NCBI RefSeq assembly: GCF_001641125.1
Contig: NZ_LWLP01000001.1
Coordinates: 1,573,080 to 1,637,079 of the forward strand
Direction of reading: 5' to 3'
DNA: 64,000 nt
Origin: Arthrobacter sp. OY3WO11
GTDB taxonomy: Bacteria; Actinomycetota; Actinomycetes; Actinomycetales; Micrococcaceae
This document shows, piece after piece, positions 16,811-25,340 of this stretch; position 1 is the stretch's first letter; each line of letters starts with the position of its first letter. Made by a program: the position numbers and the translations under genes. Under the pieces are notes generated by a model. It did no database searches and was not told where the DNA came from. It saw only the letters and a program-made list of their open reading frames with translations.

Positions 16811-19546
16811 ATGTCAATCGAGCCACTCAGCTGGGGACGTGGGTCAACACCTCACGACGTTGGGCTGAACAGGGATGCCTCCGGCAAGCGGGAGGGTCAG
16901 CTGTGGTCTGCCCCTGCCCGCGGCGCAAACCTCGAATCGGTCCGCACCGCCCTCACCGGCGCCGAGTCCCTTGGCGTGGTGATCACCGGGGGCCGCGGCG
17001 TGGGGAAGTCGTCGCTGGCCCGGGCAGCGGTCATGGACCTGGGCCCTGATGTGTGGTCACTGCAGCTCCGCAGCGGTCCGGCCGGTTCCACCACACCCTA
17101 CGGCTGCCTCTCCTTCCTCCTCGCCCGGCTCCCGCAGGCCTACATGGGCTCTCCCACGGCAATACTCCGCGGCATCACTTCCCTGATCCGCAGCGACGCG
17201 GCCGGACGTCCCTGCGTGATCACCCTGGACACCTCCGGAAGCATTGACGAAATGAGCGCGGGGGTACTGCTGAACGTACTCCTGACCGGCACGGCGAAGA
17301 TCATTGCCGTGGCGCCCAAGATCAGCGACCTGCCGGCGGACTTCCACTGGCTGCTGACGGACCGGCGCCTCGCCGAAGTCCGGCTCAGCAACCTCAACGA
17401 GCTGCAGACCCGCCAGGTCCTGCTGTCCCTCCTGGGCCACCGGGTGTCGGCATCCCTGGTCGGCACCTACCATCACATGGTGGGCGGCAACCCGTTGTTG
17501 CTGAAGGCGCTCGTCACCGAACAGCAACTGTCCGGAAACCTTGTCCTGTCCGACTCCGTCTGGACGCTGCGGGACAAAGTGGTGCTCGACGGCGCGGCCA
17601 GCCTGGACGACATCGTCCGGTCCCGGTGGTCCAGGGAGAAGCCCGAAACCCGCGAAGTCATCGAGATGCTGTCCTGCGCCCGCCGGGTGGAACTCTCAAG
17701 GCTTACTGCCATCTACAGCGCCGAAGTGGTGGCGGACATGGAAGACGGCGGGTTGCTGGAGATCGATGCCTCGGACCACCGCTGGGTGTCGCTGCGCGAA
17801 AAATACATTGGAGATGTGGTCCGCACCTGGCTGAGCATTGCCCGGCGCAGGGAGCTGCGGAGCGTGCTCCTGGGCGGCACGGAACCCGATCCTGCCGGGA
17901 TGACGGTTGAGGAACTGATGGCGTTCGCCGCGTGGACCCACGAGTGCGAGGCGGACCTGAGTCCCGCCCTTGCACTCGCGGCTGCCGACGCTGCCGTCCA
18001 GCTTTTCGACCCACGGTTCGCCCTGACCTACGCGGAGATGCTTCGCCGGACGGACAGGGAGTGGGTGGCCGGGCAGCGCCAGAAAGCCGCCGCCTACCTC
18101 CAGCTGGACATGCCCGTCCAGGCCATGGCCGCACTTGATGACATCTCGCAGCCGGAACTGGATGGCCTCGACGTCGAGGAGTACGCCCACGTCATAGCCG
18201 CCAAGTCACACGTCATGATGTGGCTTCCGGAAGCAGCAGCCAAGGTGCCGGACCTGCTGGCGGAAGCCCGGCAGCGGCTTGAGGACGCGCCGAACCGCAC
18301 GGCGTGGCCCGAGGCTGCTGCTGCGGCTGCCAACCGCGTGGCGCTGAGCGAGTTCGAGTACAGGGCCTTCGCGGGCGACTACGCCGCCATCATCCCGGCC
18401 CTTGAAAAAGCCTCGGATCCAGCGTTGAACCCGGATACCGAGTACCGCATGAATGCAGCCATCCTGCTGATGACCGCGCTGGCCATGACGGGGCGGGAAA
18501 TGGATGCCCTCAGCGTCATGCGGCAGCTGGGAGGCCAAATCAGTGACGCGTCCCATGTTGTAGGCCTGCGCGAGCGGTACACCAAGGAGGCCTATCTGGT
18601 GCTGCTGATCGCGGGGCAGTGGCGGCGGTGCATCGACCTCCTGGGCCCGCAGGCCACGGACGAGCCGCACAGCCTTCCCTTCCGGAGCGCCGCAACGGAG
18701 CTGGCAGCCGGCATCGCTTATGTCTATTCGGGCCGTGGCGCCGCTGCCCTGGACCCCCTGATCTCCGCGGCAGCACAGCTGGAGCTCCAACCCGTCCAGG
18801 CTGCCCTCCGCTGCGCCTACGCGGCCATTGCGCTGGCCCATGCCCAGACCGGCAATGCTGCGCAGGCACGCAAATACCTGGGCAAACTGCAGAGGACGTC
18901 CGGAAAGTCCAGCTTCATTACCGAGAGCATGGCTGAATTCTGCGCACTCGTGGCGGGCCGCTGGCTGGGCGATCCCGACGCCGTTGCCGGGCTCAAGCAG
19001 TCCGCCCGCAAGGACATGGAGGCAGGGCGCTTCACCCTGGCCGGGATCAGCCTGCTCGCGGCCACCGTGAACGGCAGCGACGCCGACTTCCGCCTCCTGG
19101 AGGACATTGCCGGCCACCGCCAGGGTCCGCTGGCAGAGATCTCCCGGCTGATCGCCGTCGGCACTAGGACCAAGGACGCCAAGACCCTCCTCGCGGGCGG
19201 CGAGCTGGCCGCCACCCTGGAGCTCGATGCCGTGGAAGCACGGTGCATGGCCCTTGCCGTGGATTTTGCACGCCAGGACGGCGACTCGCTCACGGCACGT
19301 ACAGCCCAGGCCCGGCTCGACATCCTGGCCGCCACCGTGGCCAACCTCCCCATCGTCCCCAGCAGCGGAAGCCCGCTGCTTACCAGCCGGGAACGCCAGA
19401 TTGCCCGGCTGGCAGGACGCGGCGCTTCGAACCGTGACATCGCCCTGGAAATGGGCGTCTCAGTCCGTACCGTGGAAGGCCACCTCTACCAGGTCTTCAC
19501 CAAACTCGGCGTAACTTCCAGGGGTGATCTGACTGGACTCGTCTAA
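16811..19546 (+). CDS. Large ATP-binding LuxR-type transcriptional regulator (LAL-like)
   Basis: A 911-residue regulator. An N-terminal AAA-like NTPase has Walker A in ITGGRGVGKSSLARA (about residues 55-69), and a long alpha-helical, TPR-like middle follows. A C-terminal LuxR helix-turn-helix ends the protein (LLTSRERQIARLAGRGASNRDIALEMGVSVRTVEGHLYQVFTKLGV, about residues 855-900). The ATG at 16811 is preferred over an upstream in-frame start because GGGGAAAAG sits just before it. The protein is not obviously membrane-bound. It lies immediately upstream of a paralogous regulator with overlapping ends, suggesting co-expression. Target genes and the activating signal are unknown. Confidence 0.88.
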   Translation: MSIEPLSWGRGSTPHDVGLNRDASGKREGQLWSAPARGANLESVRTALTGAESLGVVITGGRGVGKSSLARAAVMDLGPDVWSLQLRSGPAGSTTPYGCLSFLLARLPQAYMGSPTAILRGITSLIRSDAAGRPCVITLDTSGSIDEMSAGVLLNVLLTGTAKIIAVAPKISDLPADFHWLLTDRRLAEVRLSNLNELQTRQVLLSLLGHRVSASLVGTYHHMVGGNPLLLKALVTEQQLSGNLVLSDSVWTLRDKVVLDGAASLDDIVRSRWSREKPETREVIEMLSCARRVELSRLTAIYSAEVVADMEDGGLLEIDASDHRWVSLREKYIGDVVRTWLSIARRRELRSVLLGGTEPDPAGMTVEELMAFAAWTHECEADLSPALALAAADAAVQLFDPRFALTYAEMLRRTDREWVAGQRQKAAAYLQLDMPVQAMAALDDISQPELDGLDVEEYAHVIAAKSHVMMWLPEAAAKVPDLLAEARQRLEDAPNRTAWPEAAAAAANRVALSEFEYRAFAGDYAAIIPALEKASDPALNPDTEYRMNAAILLMTALAMTGREMDALSVMRQLGGQISDASHVVGLRERYTKEAYLVLLIAGQWRRCIDLLGPQATDEPHSLPFRSAATELAAGIAYVYSGRGAAALDPLISAAAQLELQPVQAALRCAYAAIALAHAQTGNAAQARKYLGKLQRTSGKSSFITESMAEFCALVAGRWLGDPDAVAGLKQSARKDMEAGRFTLAGISLLAATVNGSDADFRLLEDIAGHRQGPLAEISRLIAVGTRTKDAKTLLAGGELAATLELDAVEARCMALAVDFARQDGDSLTARTAQARLDILAATVANLPIVPSSGSPLLTSRERQIARLAGRGASNRDIALEMGVSVRTVEGHLYQVFTKLGVTSRGDLTGLV

Positions 19547-22193
19547 CGGGCACAAGCCCAACACCACGCAGCGTTTCCTCACGGGGCGGAAAGAGCCGCT
19601 GGACCGGATCTGCAACATTGTCCGGAACCGCAGCAGCCAGGCGGTTTTTATCATGGCGGGCCCCGGCATTGGAAAATCCTCACTCACGGAGGCCATTGCC
19701 GAGCGGGTTAGCGGGGAAATGAATGTGCTGCAGATGCATGGCAGTTCCGCCCTCGCCGCGGTCCCGTTTGGTGTCCTGACCCCGTACACCGGTGACCTGA
19801 CCGCCGAGGATTCGGTCTCTCCTGTCGCCGTCCTGCGGTCCATGTGGAGCTATTTCGAGGAAGTAAAGGCCGGCAACGGGGCGCCCGTCCTGCTCATCGT
19901 TGATGATGCGCATTACCTGGACGAGGATTCCGCCGGCGTGGTGGCTGAGCTGATTTCAGCCGGCTGGGCAACAGTGGTGGTTGCGGCGAGGCCGCGGCCG
20001 GGCCTGCCACAACCGCTGGACCAGCTCTGGTACGACGGCCTGGCCGAACGCGTGGACCTGCGCCCGCTGAACCGGGAACAGATCGAGGAAGTCCTTGCCC
20101 ACGTCCTGGACGGCACCGTCCCGGACGCCACCGTGGACGCCGTCTGGAGCGCCTCCGGAGGCAACCCGCGCGTCCTGGACGCCCTGCTGCATGACGCCGC
20201 GGAGTCCGGGATACTGGCCAAACGGAACGGAATCTGGGTCCTGCTGGGCTCCTTGCCAACGGACGGGGTCCGCCTCACGGCTGTGGTTACCAAGGATCAC
20301 CTCCGGCGGCGGCCGGAGGAACAGGAAGCCCTGAAATTCATCGCCCTCGCCGGACCTGTGGGCCGGAAAGTAATCGAAGACATTTGCGGGGCGGCAGTTG
20401 TCCGCTCCCTGCTGGACCAGCAGATGGTTGTCGAAAACTCCGGTGTCCCCTCCGAACTCACCATCTGGAACGGGCTGTTCGCAAAGGCCATCAGGAACAC
20501 CATCTCCGTGTCCCGGAGCCTGCAGCTGCTGGAAAAAATCCGGGAGCACCAGGACCCTGCCAGCCTCCGCGGGGAAGGCCGTCTGCGGTTTGTGGAATGG
20601 TCCCTTGAATGCGGCCTGCGGGTGTCCGACGCCGACCTGCTGGATGCTGCGCGCGAGGCACTGGCCCGCTTCCGGAACCACAGCGCCCGGTCCATCGCTG
20701 CCAAGGTGCAGGACCCCGGGCTTGTCCACCTTGCCCACGCCGTGCTGGCGCGCGCCCTGTACAACGAGGGTGCCTACGCTGAAGCTGCCGCACTCCTTGA
20801 CGACAGCTGGCTGCAGCTGGCCGAAGACCCCCACGGCACGTCGGTCCTGTTGCTGCGGACGTCAGCCCACCAGGCAACGGGCCGCCCTCTGGCTGACCTG
20901 GCAGAGGACGTGCGGGAGCGCCACCAAGGGTTGCCGGAAGCAACACGGGCGGGGCAGGAAGAGCTGTTGCAGCTGCTGCAGTCCGGCGCGGACGTCAATG
21001 TGCTGGCGCTCGGCAGCCGTGTTGCGGACATCAGGAACCGCAGCTCCACAGGAAACGCCGGCGAGCCTTTGAAGGCCATCGGCGAGGCGCTCCTGGCGCA
21101 TGCGCTTGCCGCGGCCGGACGGCCCTCGGAAGGTCTCGACGCCGCGCTTCTTGCGGCGTCCGAGCTGCCGACGCTGGAAGACGACCTGTTCTTCTACTCC
21201 GAGTTCGTCCTGGGGCGGCTGGTCATCGACTATCTTGCCATGGGCGAGTGGGAATCTGCGGAGCGTGAACTCGAAAGCTATGCGGCGGGACATGCTGCCG
21301 GAACAGGGACATTCAACGGCAGCCTCCAGGTGCTGCGCGGCTATTCAATGCTGCGGCAAGGCCGGATGGAACGGGCCTACCAGCTGCTGCTGCCCGCGGT
21401 GGAAGCGCTGAGGCTCAGCGATCCACTGCAGCTGTTCCGGTTCGGTTCGGCCCTCGGCTTCTACGTCGCCGCACGGCTCGGCGACACGGCCCAGTCAAAG
21501 CGGCTGGAGCAGGACTGCAAGGATGCGGTGGCAGGAGGCCCCGCCCATGAGTTCCTGGCAGACGCCTACGGTGCCGCCGCGTCAGAGTACCTTGCCCGCG
21601 ACGGCAAGGGCCTCGCCGCGCTGCACACCCTGGTGACCACCACGGAGGCCTCGTCAAGGGCCGGCACCCTGCTGGAGCTCCTGTCACTGTGCTGGGACCT
21701 GGGAGATGCCTCGGTGATCCCCATGGTGCAAAACGCCGCCCGCGCCGTGGAGGGCCGCTGGGCCGCGGCGCTGCTGAAGCTGGCCACCGACTGGGAGGCA
21801 GCTGACGGGGATGCCCTGATGGAAACTGCCGGCACGCTGGAGGAGTCCGGCTTCGTTAACCTGGCCCGTGAGGCTTATGCCCGCGCCAGCACGGTGCTGG
21901 ATCAGGCAGGGGAGCGGCGGCGGTCCAGGCAGGCAGTCGCCCAGCGCGAGAAGTGTGACCACGAGCTCGGCGAGCGGTTCCGGGAAGGCCGGTTCATTGC
22001 CGCGGCCCCTGCAGTCCATCTCACCCGGCGCGAACAGGACATCGTTGAGCTCGCCGTGCAGGGCCTCACGGACCGCGAGATCGCCCAGCGCCTGATGGTT
22101 TCCGTCAGAACGGTGGAGGGTCACCTGTACCGCACCTACGTGAAGCTCGGCGTGCGCAGCCGGGACGAGCTGGACTCGGCCCTTCCCAAGTAG
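19533..22193 (+). CDS. Large ATP-binding LuxR-type regulator, probable CTG start
   Basis: A paralogue of the preceding gene, 886 residues if started at CTG 19533. The first ATG (19653) falls only two residues before the Walker A glycine loop (AGPGIGKSSLTEA), so it would cut off the conserved beginning (FLTGRKEPLDRI...SSQAVFIM), which reads as real protein. No ATG, GTG or TTG occurs in that frame between the stop TGA at 19530 and 19653. CTG at 19533 has AGGGG eight bases upstream and overlaps the end of the first regulator. Walker B is LLIVDDAHYLDEDS; the C-terminal helix-turn-helix is LTRREQDIVELAVQGLTDREIAQRLMVSVRTVEGHLYRTYVKLGV. The middle is a helical repeat region. Confidence 0.85.
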   Translation: MDSSNGHKPNTTQRFLTGRKEPLDRICNIVRNRSSQAVFIMAGPGIGKSSLTEAIAERVSGEMNVLQMHGSSALAAVPFGVLTPYTGDLTAEDSVSPVAVLRSMWSYFEEVKAGNGAPVLLIVDDAHYLDEDSAGVVAELISAGWATVVVAARPRPGLPQPLDQLWYDGLAERVDLRPLNREQIEEVLAHVLDGTVPDATVDAVWSASGGNPRVLDALLHDAAESGILAKRNGIWVLLGSLPTDGVRLTAVVTKDHLRRRPEEQEALKFIALAGPVGRKVIEDICGAAVVRSLLDQQMVVENSGVPSELTIWNGLFAKAIRNTISVSRSLQLLEKIREHQDPASLRGEGRLRFVEWSLECGLRVSDADLLDAAREALARFRNHSARSIAAKVQDPGLVHLAHAVLARALYNEGAYAEAAALLDDSWLQLAEDPHGTSVLLLRTSAHQATGRPLADLAEDVRERHQGLPEATRAGQEELLQLLQSGADVNVLALGSRVADIRNRSSTGNAGEPLKAIGEALLAHALAAAGRPSEGLDAALLAASELPTLEDDLFFYSEFVLGRLVIDYLAMGEWESAERELESYAAGHAAGTGTFNGSLQVLRGYSMLRQGRMERAYQLLLPAVEALRLSDPLQLFRFGSALGFYVAARLGDTAQSKRLEQDCKDAVAGGPAHEFLADAYGAAASEYLARDGKGLAALHTLVTTTEASSRAGTLLELLSLCWDLGDASVIPMVQNAARAVEGRWAAALLKLATDWEAADGDALMETAGTLEESGFVNLAREAYARASTVLDQAGERRRSRQAVAQREKCDHELGERFREGRFIAAAPAVHLTRREQDIVELAVQGLTDREIAQRLMVSVRTVEGHLYRTYVKLGVRSRDELDSALPK

Positions 22194-22664
22194 CAGGGCC
22201 AGGACACCGCCCGCTCACGGCTGCTCCAGTGGACACAGCCATGTTTCTTCCTGCCCGTTGCGGGCTGTTACTCGCGCCTGCCCGCGGTCCGGAGAAAGCC
22301 CTACCGGGTATTCGGCCCCCGGTCCCGGTAGTACCCGGTCGTTGAATTCGAGTACTGCCTACTCGTGTGCGTCGGGGCCCCGCAGGCTTTACTTAAGGAG
22401 GTGAAGGAAGCGGCCGGGACATAGGCCGCAAACCACGCCTGAGAAGTTCAAGGTCTCGCAAGCTTCCGGTCAAGGTGACCGGGCCATACGGGGCCGGCGA
22501 CGTCAGAGTCTTCTGAGACCGAGACTCTCCCCCCAGCCGTCGCCGGCCCTCCAATCCGCGGGGCTGAAGCCCGGAGCGGACGTGGCGGCTGCCCCCCCGG
22601 GCGGCCGCCACAGCCGTGCTGTGGGACAATTGAGTGTCATGGTTGGCATCTCAAGGAGTACGTC
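22194..22664 (+). other. Long non-coding interval ahead of sufS
   Basis: No convincing protein; the only in-frame start with a good AGGAGG site (about 22398) gives an eight-codon peptide. The first half has inverted repeats: ACCGGGTA/TACCCGGT and CGAGTA (22349-22354)/TACTCG (22360-22365). The second half (about 22395-22620) contains a series of hairpins, listed separately as a candidate structured RNA. Confidence 0.5.
22395..22620 (+). ncRNA. Candidate structured RNA or leader upstream of sufS
   Basis: Successive hairpins can be drawn: GCGGCC/GGCCGC, CCGGTC/GACCGG, a long two-tier hairpin with outer arms GGCCGGCGACG and CGTCGCCGGCC around inner AGAGTC/GACTCT, and finally GTGGCGGC/GCCGCCAC. 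The last two each include a run of six or seven Cs, which recalls the actinobacterial 6C RNA, but the C-runs are not cleanly in the loops. It could equally be a sufS leader or a terminator for the LuxR pair. Confidence 0.3.
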
Positions 22665-23990
22665 TTGGCCCTAGTATCAACGCCGCCCACGCTGGAGCGC
22701 GCCCTGCCGGTCATGGATAACGCCGAGGTCCTCCGCATCCGCAACGACTTCCCCGTCCTGAACCAACTGGTCAATGGCCAGCCGCTGGTTTACCTCGATT
22801 CCGGAGCCACCTCCCAGAACCCCCTGAGCGTCATTGAAGCCGAACAGGAATTCTATGAGCAGCGCAATGCTGCGGTTCACCGGGGCGCGCACCATCTCGC
22901 CGTGGAGGCCACCGAGGTGTTCGAGGACGCCCGGCAGACCATCGCTGACTTTATCGGCGCTGACTACGCGGAGACCGTCTGGACATCGAACGCCACCGAG
23001 GGCCTGAACCTGATCAGCTATGCATTGTCCAATGCAGGCCTGTGGGCTGCCCAGGGCAGGGGTGACGCGGGGCTCAAAGAGCTTGCCCTGAACCCGGGCG
23101 ATGAAATAGTGGTGACTGAAATGGAGCACCACGCCAACCTGATCCCCTGGCAGGAACTGGCGTTCCGCACCGGCGCCACCCTGCGCTACATCCCCATCGA
23201 CGACGCCGGATCACTCCGCATGGACCTGGCCGGGGACATCATCGGGAACCGGACCCGGGTTCTTGCGTTCACGCACGCTTCAAATGTCCTGGGGACCATC
23301 AACCCCGTAGCGGAGCTCGTGGGACTGGCCCGGAAAGCCGGCGCGCTGGTGGTCCTGGACGCGTGCCAGTCAGCCCCGCACCTGCCCCTGGACGTCAAGG
23401 GACTCGGCGTCGACTTTGCCGTCTTCTCCGGCCATAAGATGCTTGCCCCCACGGGAATCGGGGTGCTGTACGGGAAACAGGAACTGCTGGATATCCTGCC
23501 GCCCTTCCTCACCGGCGGCTCCATGATCACCACCGTCACCATGGAACGGGCTGAGTACCTTCCCGCACCCCAGCGCTTCGAAGCCGGTACGCAGAGGATT
23601 TCCCAGGCGGTGGCGCTTGCGGCGGCGGCGAACTACCTCACGGAAACGGGCCTTGACCGGATCCACCAGTGGGAAGCCGGGCTCGGCCAGCGCATGGTTT
23701 CCGGGTTGGAGTCGATCCCGGGAATCCGGGTCCTGGGACCCGCCGCCGGCCAGGAACGGATCGGACTTGCCGCCTTCGATGTCGAGGGTGTCCATGCCCA
23801 TGACGTGGGGCAGTTCCTTGACTCGCGCGGAATCGCCGTGCGCGTGGGCCACCACTGCGCCCAGCCGCTGCATCGCAGGCTCGGGCTGACGGCCACCACC
23901 AGGGCTAGCGCCTACCTGTACAACACAACACACGACGTCGACCAGTTCCTGGATGCCGTTGCCGGCGTACGGGCCTATTTCCGCGCCTAG
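22665..23990 (+). CDS. sufS: SufS-type cysteine desulfurase
   Basis: A 441-residue PLP enzyme that removes sulfur from cysteine to supply Fe-S cluster assembly. The PLP lysine is in VFSGHKMLAPTGIGVLYG (about residues 243-260) and the active-site Cys is in AVRVGHHCAQPLHRRLG (about residues 391-407). The N-terminal YLDSGATSQNP and AVHRGAHHLA are typical of SufS. TTG at 22665 is chosen as start because AAGGAG lies seven bases upstream; the Met at about residue 17 is the alternative. It is followed 23 bases later by sufU, so the two form a desulfurase-acceptor pair. No sufBCD genes are present nearby. Confidence 0.94.
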   Translation: MALVSTPPTLERALPVMDNAEVLRIRNDFPVLNQLVNGQPLVYLDSGATSQNPLSVIEAEQEFYEQRNAAVHRGAHHLAVEATEVFEDARQTIADFIGADYAETVWTSNATEGLNLISYALSNAGLWAAQGRGDAGLKELALNPGDEIVVTEMEHHANLIPWQELAFRTGATLRYIPIDDAGSLRMDLAGDIIGNRTRVLAFTHASNVLGTINPVAELVGLARKAGALVVLDACQSAPHLPLDVKGLGVDFAVFSGHKMLAPTGIGVLYGKQELLDILPPFLTGGSMITTVTMERAEYLPAPQRFEAGTQRISQAVALAAAANYLTETGLDRIHQWEAGLGQRMVSGLESIPGIRVLGPAAGQERIGLAAFDVEGVHAHDVGQFLDSRGIAVRVGHHCAQPLHRRLGLTATTRASAYLYNTTHDVDQFLDAVAGVRAYFRA

Positions 23991-24013
23991 CAGGGAAGAC
24001 CGAAGGTAACACC

Positions 24014-24463
24014 ATGAGCCTTGACCAGCTGTACCAGCAGATCATCCTGGACCATTCCAAAGCCCGGCACGGCAGCGGCCTTGCCGGGATAGAGGCGCCA
24101 GAGGGCGCGAACACCGGCCAGTCGCACCAGCTCAACCCGGTGTGCGGGGACGAAGTCACGCTGAGGATCGCCGTCGAGAACGGCAAAGTGGCCCAGGTTT
24201 CGTGGGACGGGGCGGGATGTTCCATCTCCATGGCGTCCGCGTCGGTGCTCAGCGAACTGGCCGAGGGGATGACCGTGGCGGAGCTGCACAACGCCATCGA
24301 CAGCTTCCGCGAAGTCCTGCGCTCACGCGGGAAGGTCTCCGCGGATCCGGACCTGCTGGGGGACGCAGCGGCGTTCGAAGGAGTGGCCCGCTATGCGGCC
24401 CGGGTCAAGTGCGCCATGATTTCCTGGGTTGCCGCGGAGGACGCGCTCAACCAGGCCGCCTGA
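24014..24463 (+). CDS. sufU: SufU-type Fe-S assembly scaffold / sulfur transfer protein
   Basis: A 149-residue NifU/IscU-like protein. The three conserved cysteines are visible in NPVCGDEVTL (about residue 43), GAGCSISMASASVLSEL (about residue 69) and RVKCAMISW (about residue 135). The longer insert between the second and third Cys fits SufU rather than IscU. SufU accepts sulfur from SufS, its upstream neighbour. A strong terminator follows. Confidence 0.94.
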   Translation: MSLDQLYQQIILDHSKARHGSGLAGIEAPEGANTGQSHQLNPVCGDEVTLRIAVENGKVAQVSWDGAGCSISMASASVLSELAEGMTVAELHNAIDSFREVLRSRGKVSADPDLLGDAAAFEGVARYAARVKCAMISWVAAEDALNQAA

Positions 24464-24499
24464 CCCCGGAGTCCCTTTTCGGGGTTCCCTGGAACGACA

Positions 24500-24532
24500 G
24501 AAGGCCCTCCTCCCGACGGGAAGAGGGCCTTC
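24500..24532. terminator. Bidirectional terminator
   Basis: Ten-base perfect arms GAAGGCCCTC and GAGGGCCTTC lie between the convergent sufU and small membrane protein genes. Confidence 0.75.
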
Positions 24533-24574
24533 ATCATGCACTTCAGTGCTGTTCCCGCAGGCAGTGCAGCCCGT

Positions 24575-24796
24575 TCAGCCGGCCATCGCCATGATGCCGA
24601 TGGCGGCAGTGGCGGCGCCCAGCACCATGGAGATGCTGACCAGCACCACATGGACGGTAAGGAACCTGGTGGCTTTGCCGGCGGAGTCCCGGGCACGCGG
24701 ATCCTTCATGACCCGGCGCAGGAACTGCGGCCAGACCACCAAGGACCAGACACCCGCAATGACCAGGACCAGTGAGGCGAAAACGGGCAGTTCCAC
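24575..24796 (-). CDS. Small SCO4848-like membrane protein
   Basis: A 73-residue protein with two hydrophobic segments, residues ~4-22 (PVFASLVLVIAGVWSLVVW) and ~45-72 (FLTVHVVLVSISMVLGAATAAIGIM), joined by a charged loop RRVMKDPRARDS. Length and layout match the actinobacterial SCO4848-type family, from memory. The stop of the upstream DUF2505 gene does not overlap it. Function is unknown. Confidence 0.75.
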   Translation of the reverse strand: MELPVFASLVLVIAGVWSLVVWPQFLRRVMKDPRARDSAGKATRFLTVHVVLVSISMVLGAATAAIGIMAMAG

Positions 24797-24799
24797 GGG

Positions 24800-25297
24800 T
24801 TAGTGGCTTTCCAGCCAGGCCTGCGCCTGCTTGGCCTGGAGGTTCAGGGCCTTGGCTACCATCGGCTCCGCAGCGTCGGCGATCTTACCGCCAAGGAACG
24901 GCACCGAGGACTTTACTGCGCCTTCAAGCTCAACGCGGGTGCCGCCGTCGGCTGCCACGAGCCGCTGGACGGCGGTGACGTCAACAGGTGCGCCGGCAAT
25001 CTTCAGCGAGATGTTGCTCTGGCGGGAGCCGTCCGCAGCCGGGGCGTCCCAGTCTTCCACCTGGGTGACCTTGAGGTGCTCACCCACGAACTTCCGGGCA
25101 AACTCGGGGAGGCGGGTGGTGGGCAGGGTCCGCACGGAAGTGGCGCTGAAGGCTCCGGCAATATCTCCGTCCACGGTGAACGACTCCAGCGAGCCGCCCA
25201 CGAGCTGGCTGACGTGGCGCTGGAAATCCTCGTTCACCAGGACAGCTGCGACGTTGTCGACGGAGTGCGGAAGGGTGGTGGTTGCGCTCAGGGCCAT
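24800..25297 (-). CDS. DUF2505 domain-containing protein
   Basis: A 165-residue protein starting at MALSATTTLPHSVDNVAAVLVNEDFQRHV, with AGGAGG just upstream of the ATG at 25297; the open frame extends to 25369 but lacks a ribosome site. The fold reads as a START-like/polyketide cyclase-type domain: LPHSVDNVAAVL, LEGAVKSSVPFLGGKIADAAEP. Actinobacterial members are of unknown function. The gene stops three bases before the start of the 73-residue membrane protein, so the two are co-transcribed. Confidence 0.8.
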   Translation of the reverse strand: MALSATTTLPHSVDNVAAVLVNEDFQRHVSQLVGGSLESFTVDGDIAGAFSATSVRTLPTTRLPEFARKFVGEHLKVTQVEDWDAPAADGSRQSNISLKIAGAPVDVTAVQRLVAADGGTRVELEGAVKSSVPFLGGKIADAAEPMVAKALNLQAKQAQAWLESH

Positions 25298-25340
25298 GTG
25301 TCCTCCTGGGACGTGCGGAACGGTTTTAACTCCACACATC

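Noticed and set aside
22398..22421. Short leader-peptide frame after AGGAGG upstream of sufS
   Set aside because: Only eight codons with no run of a regulatory amino acid; it is too short to support as a gene.
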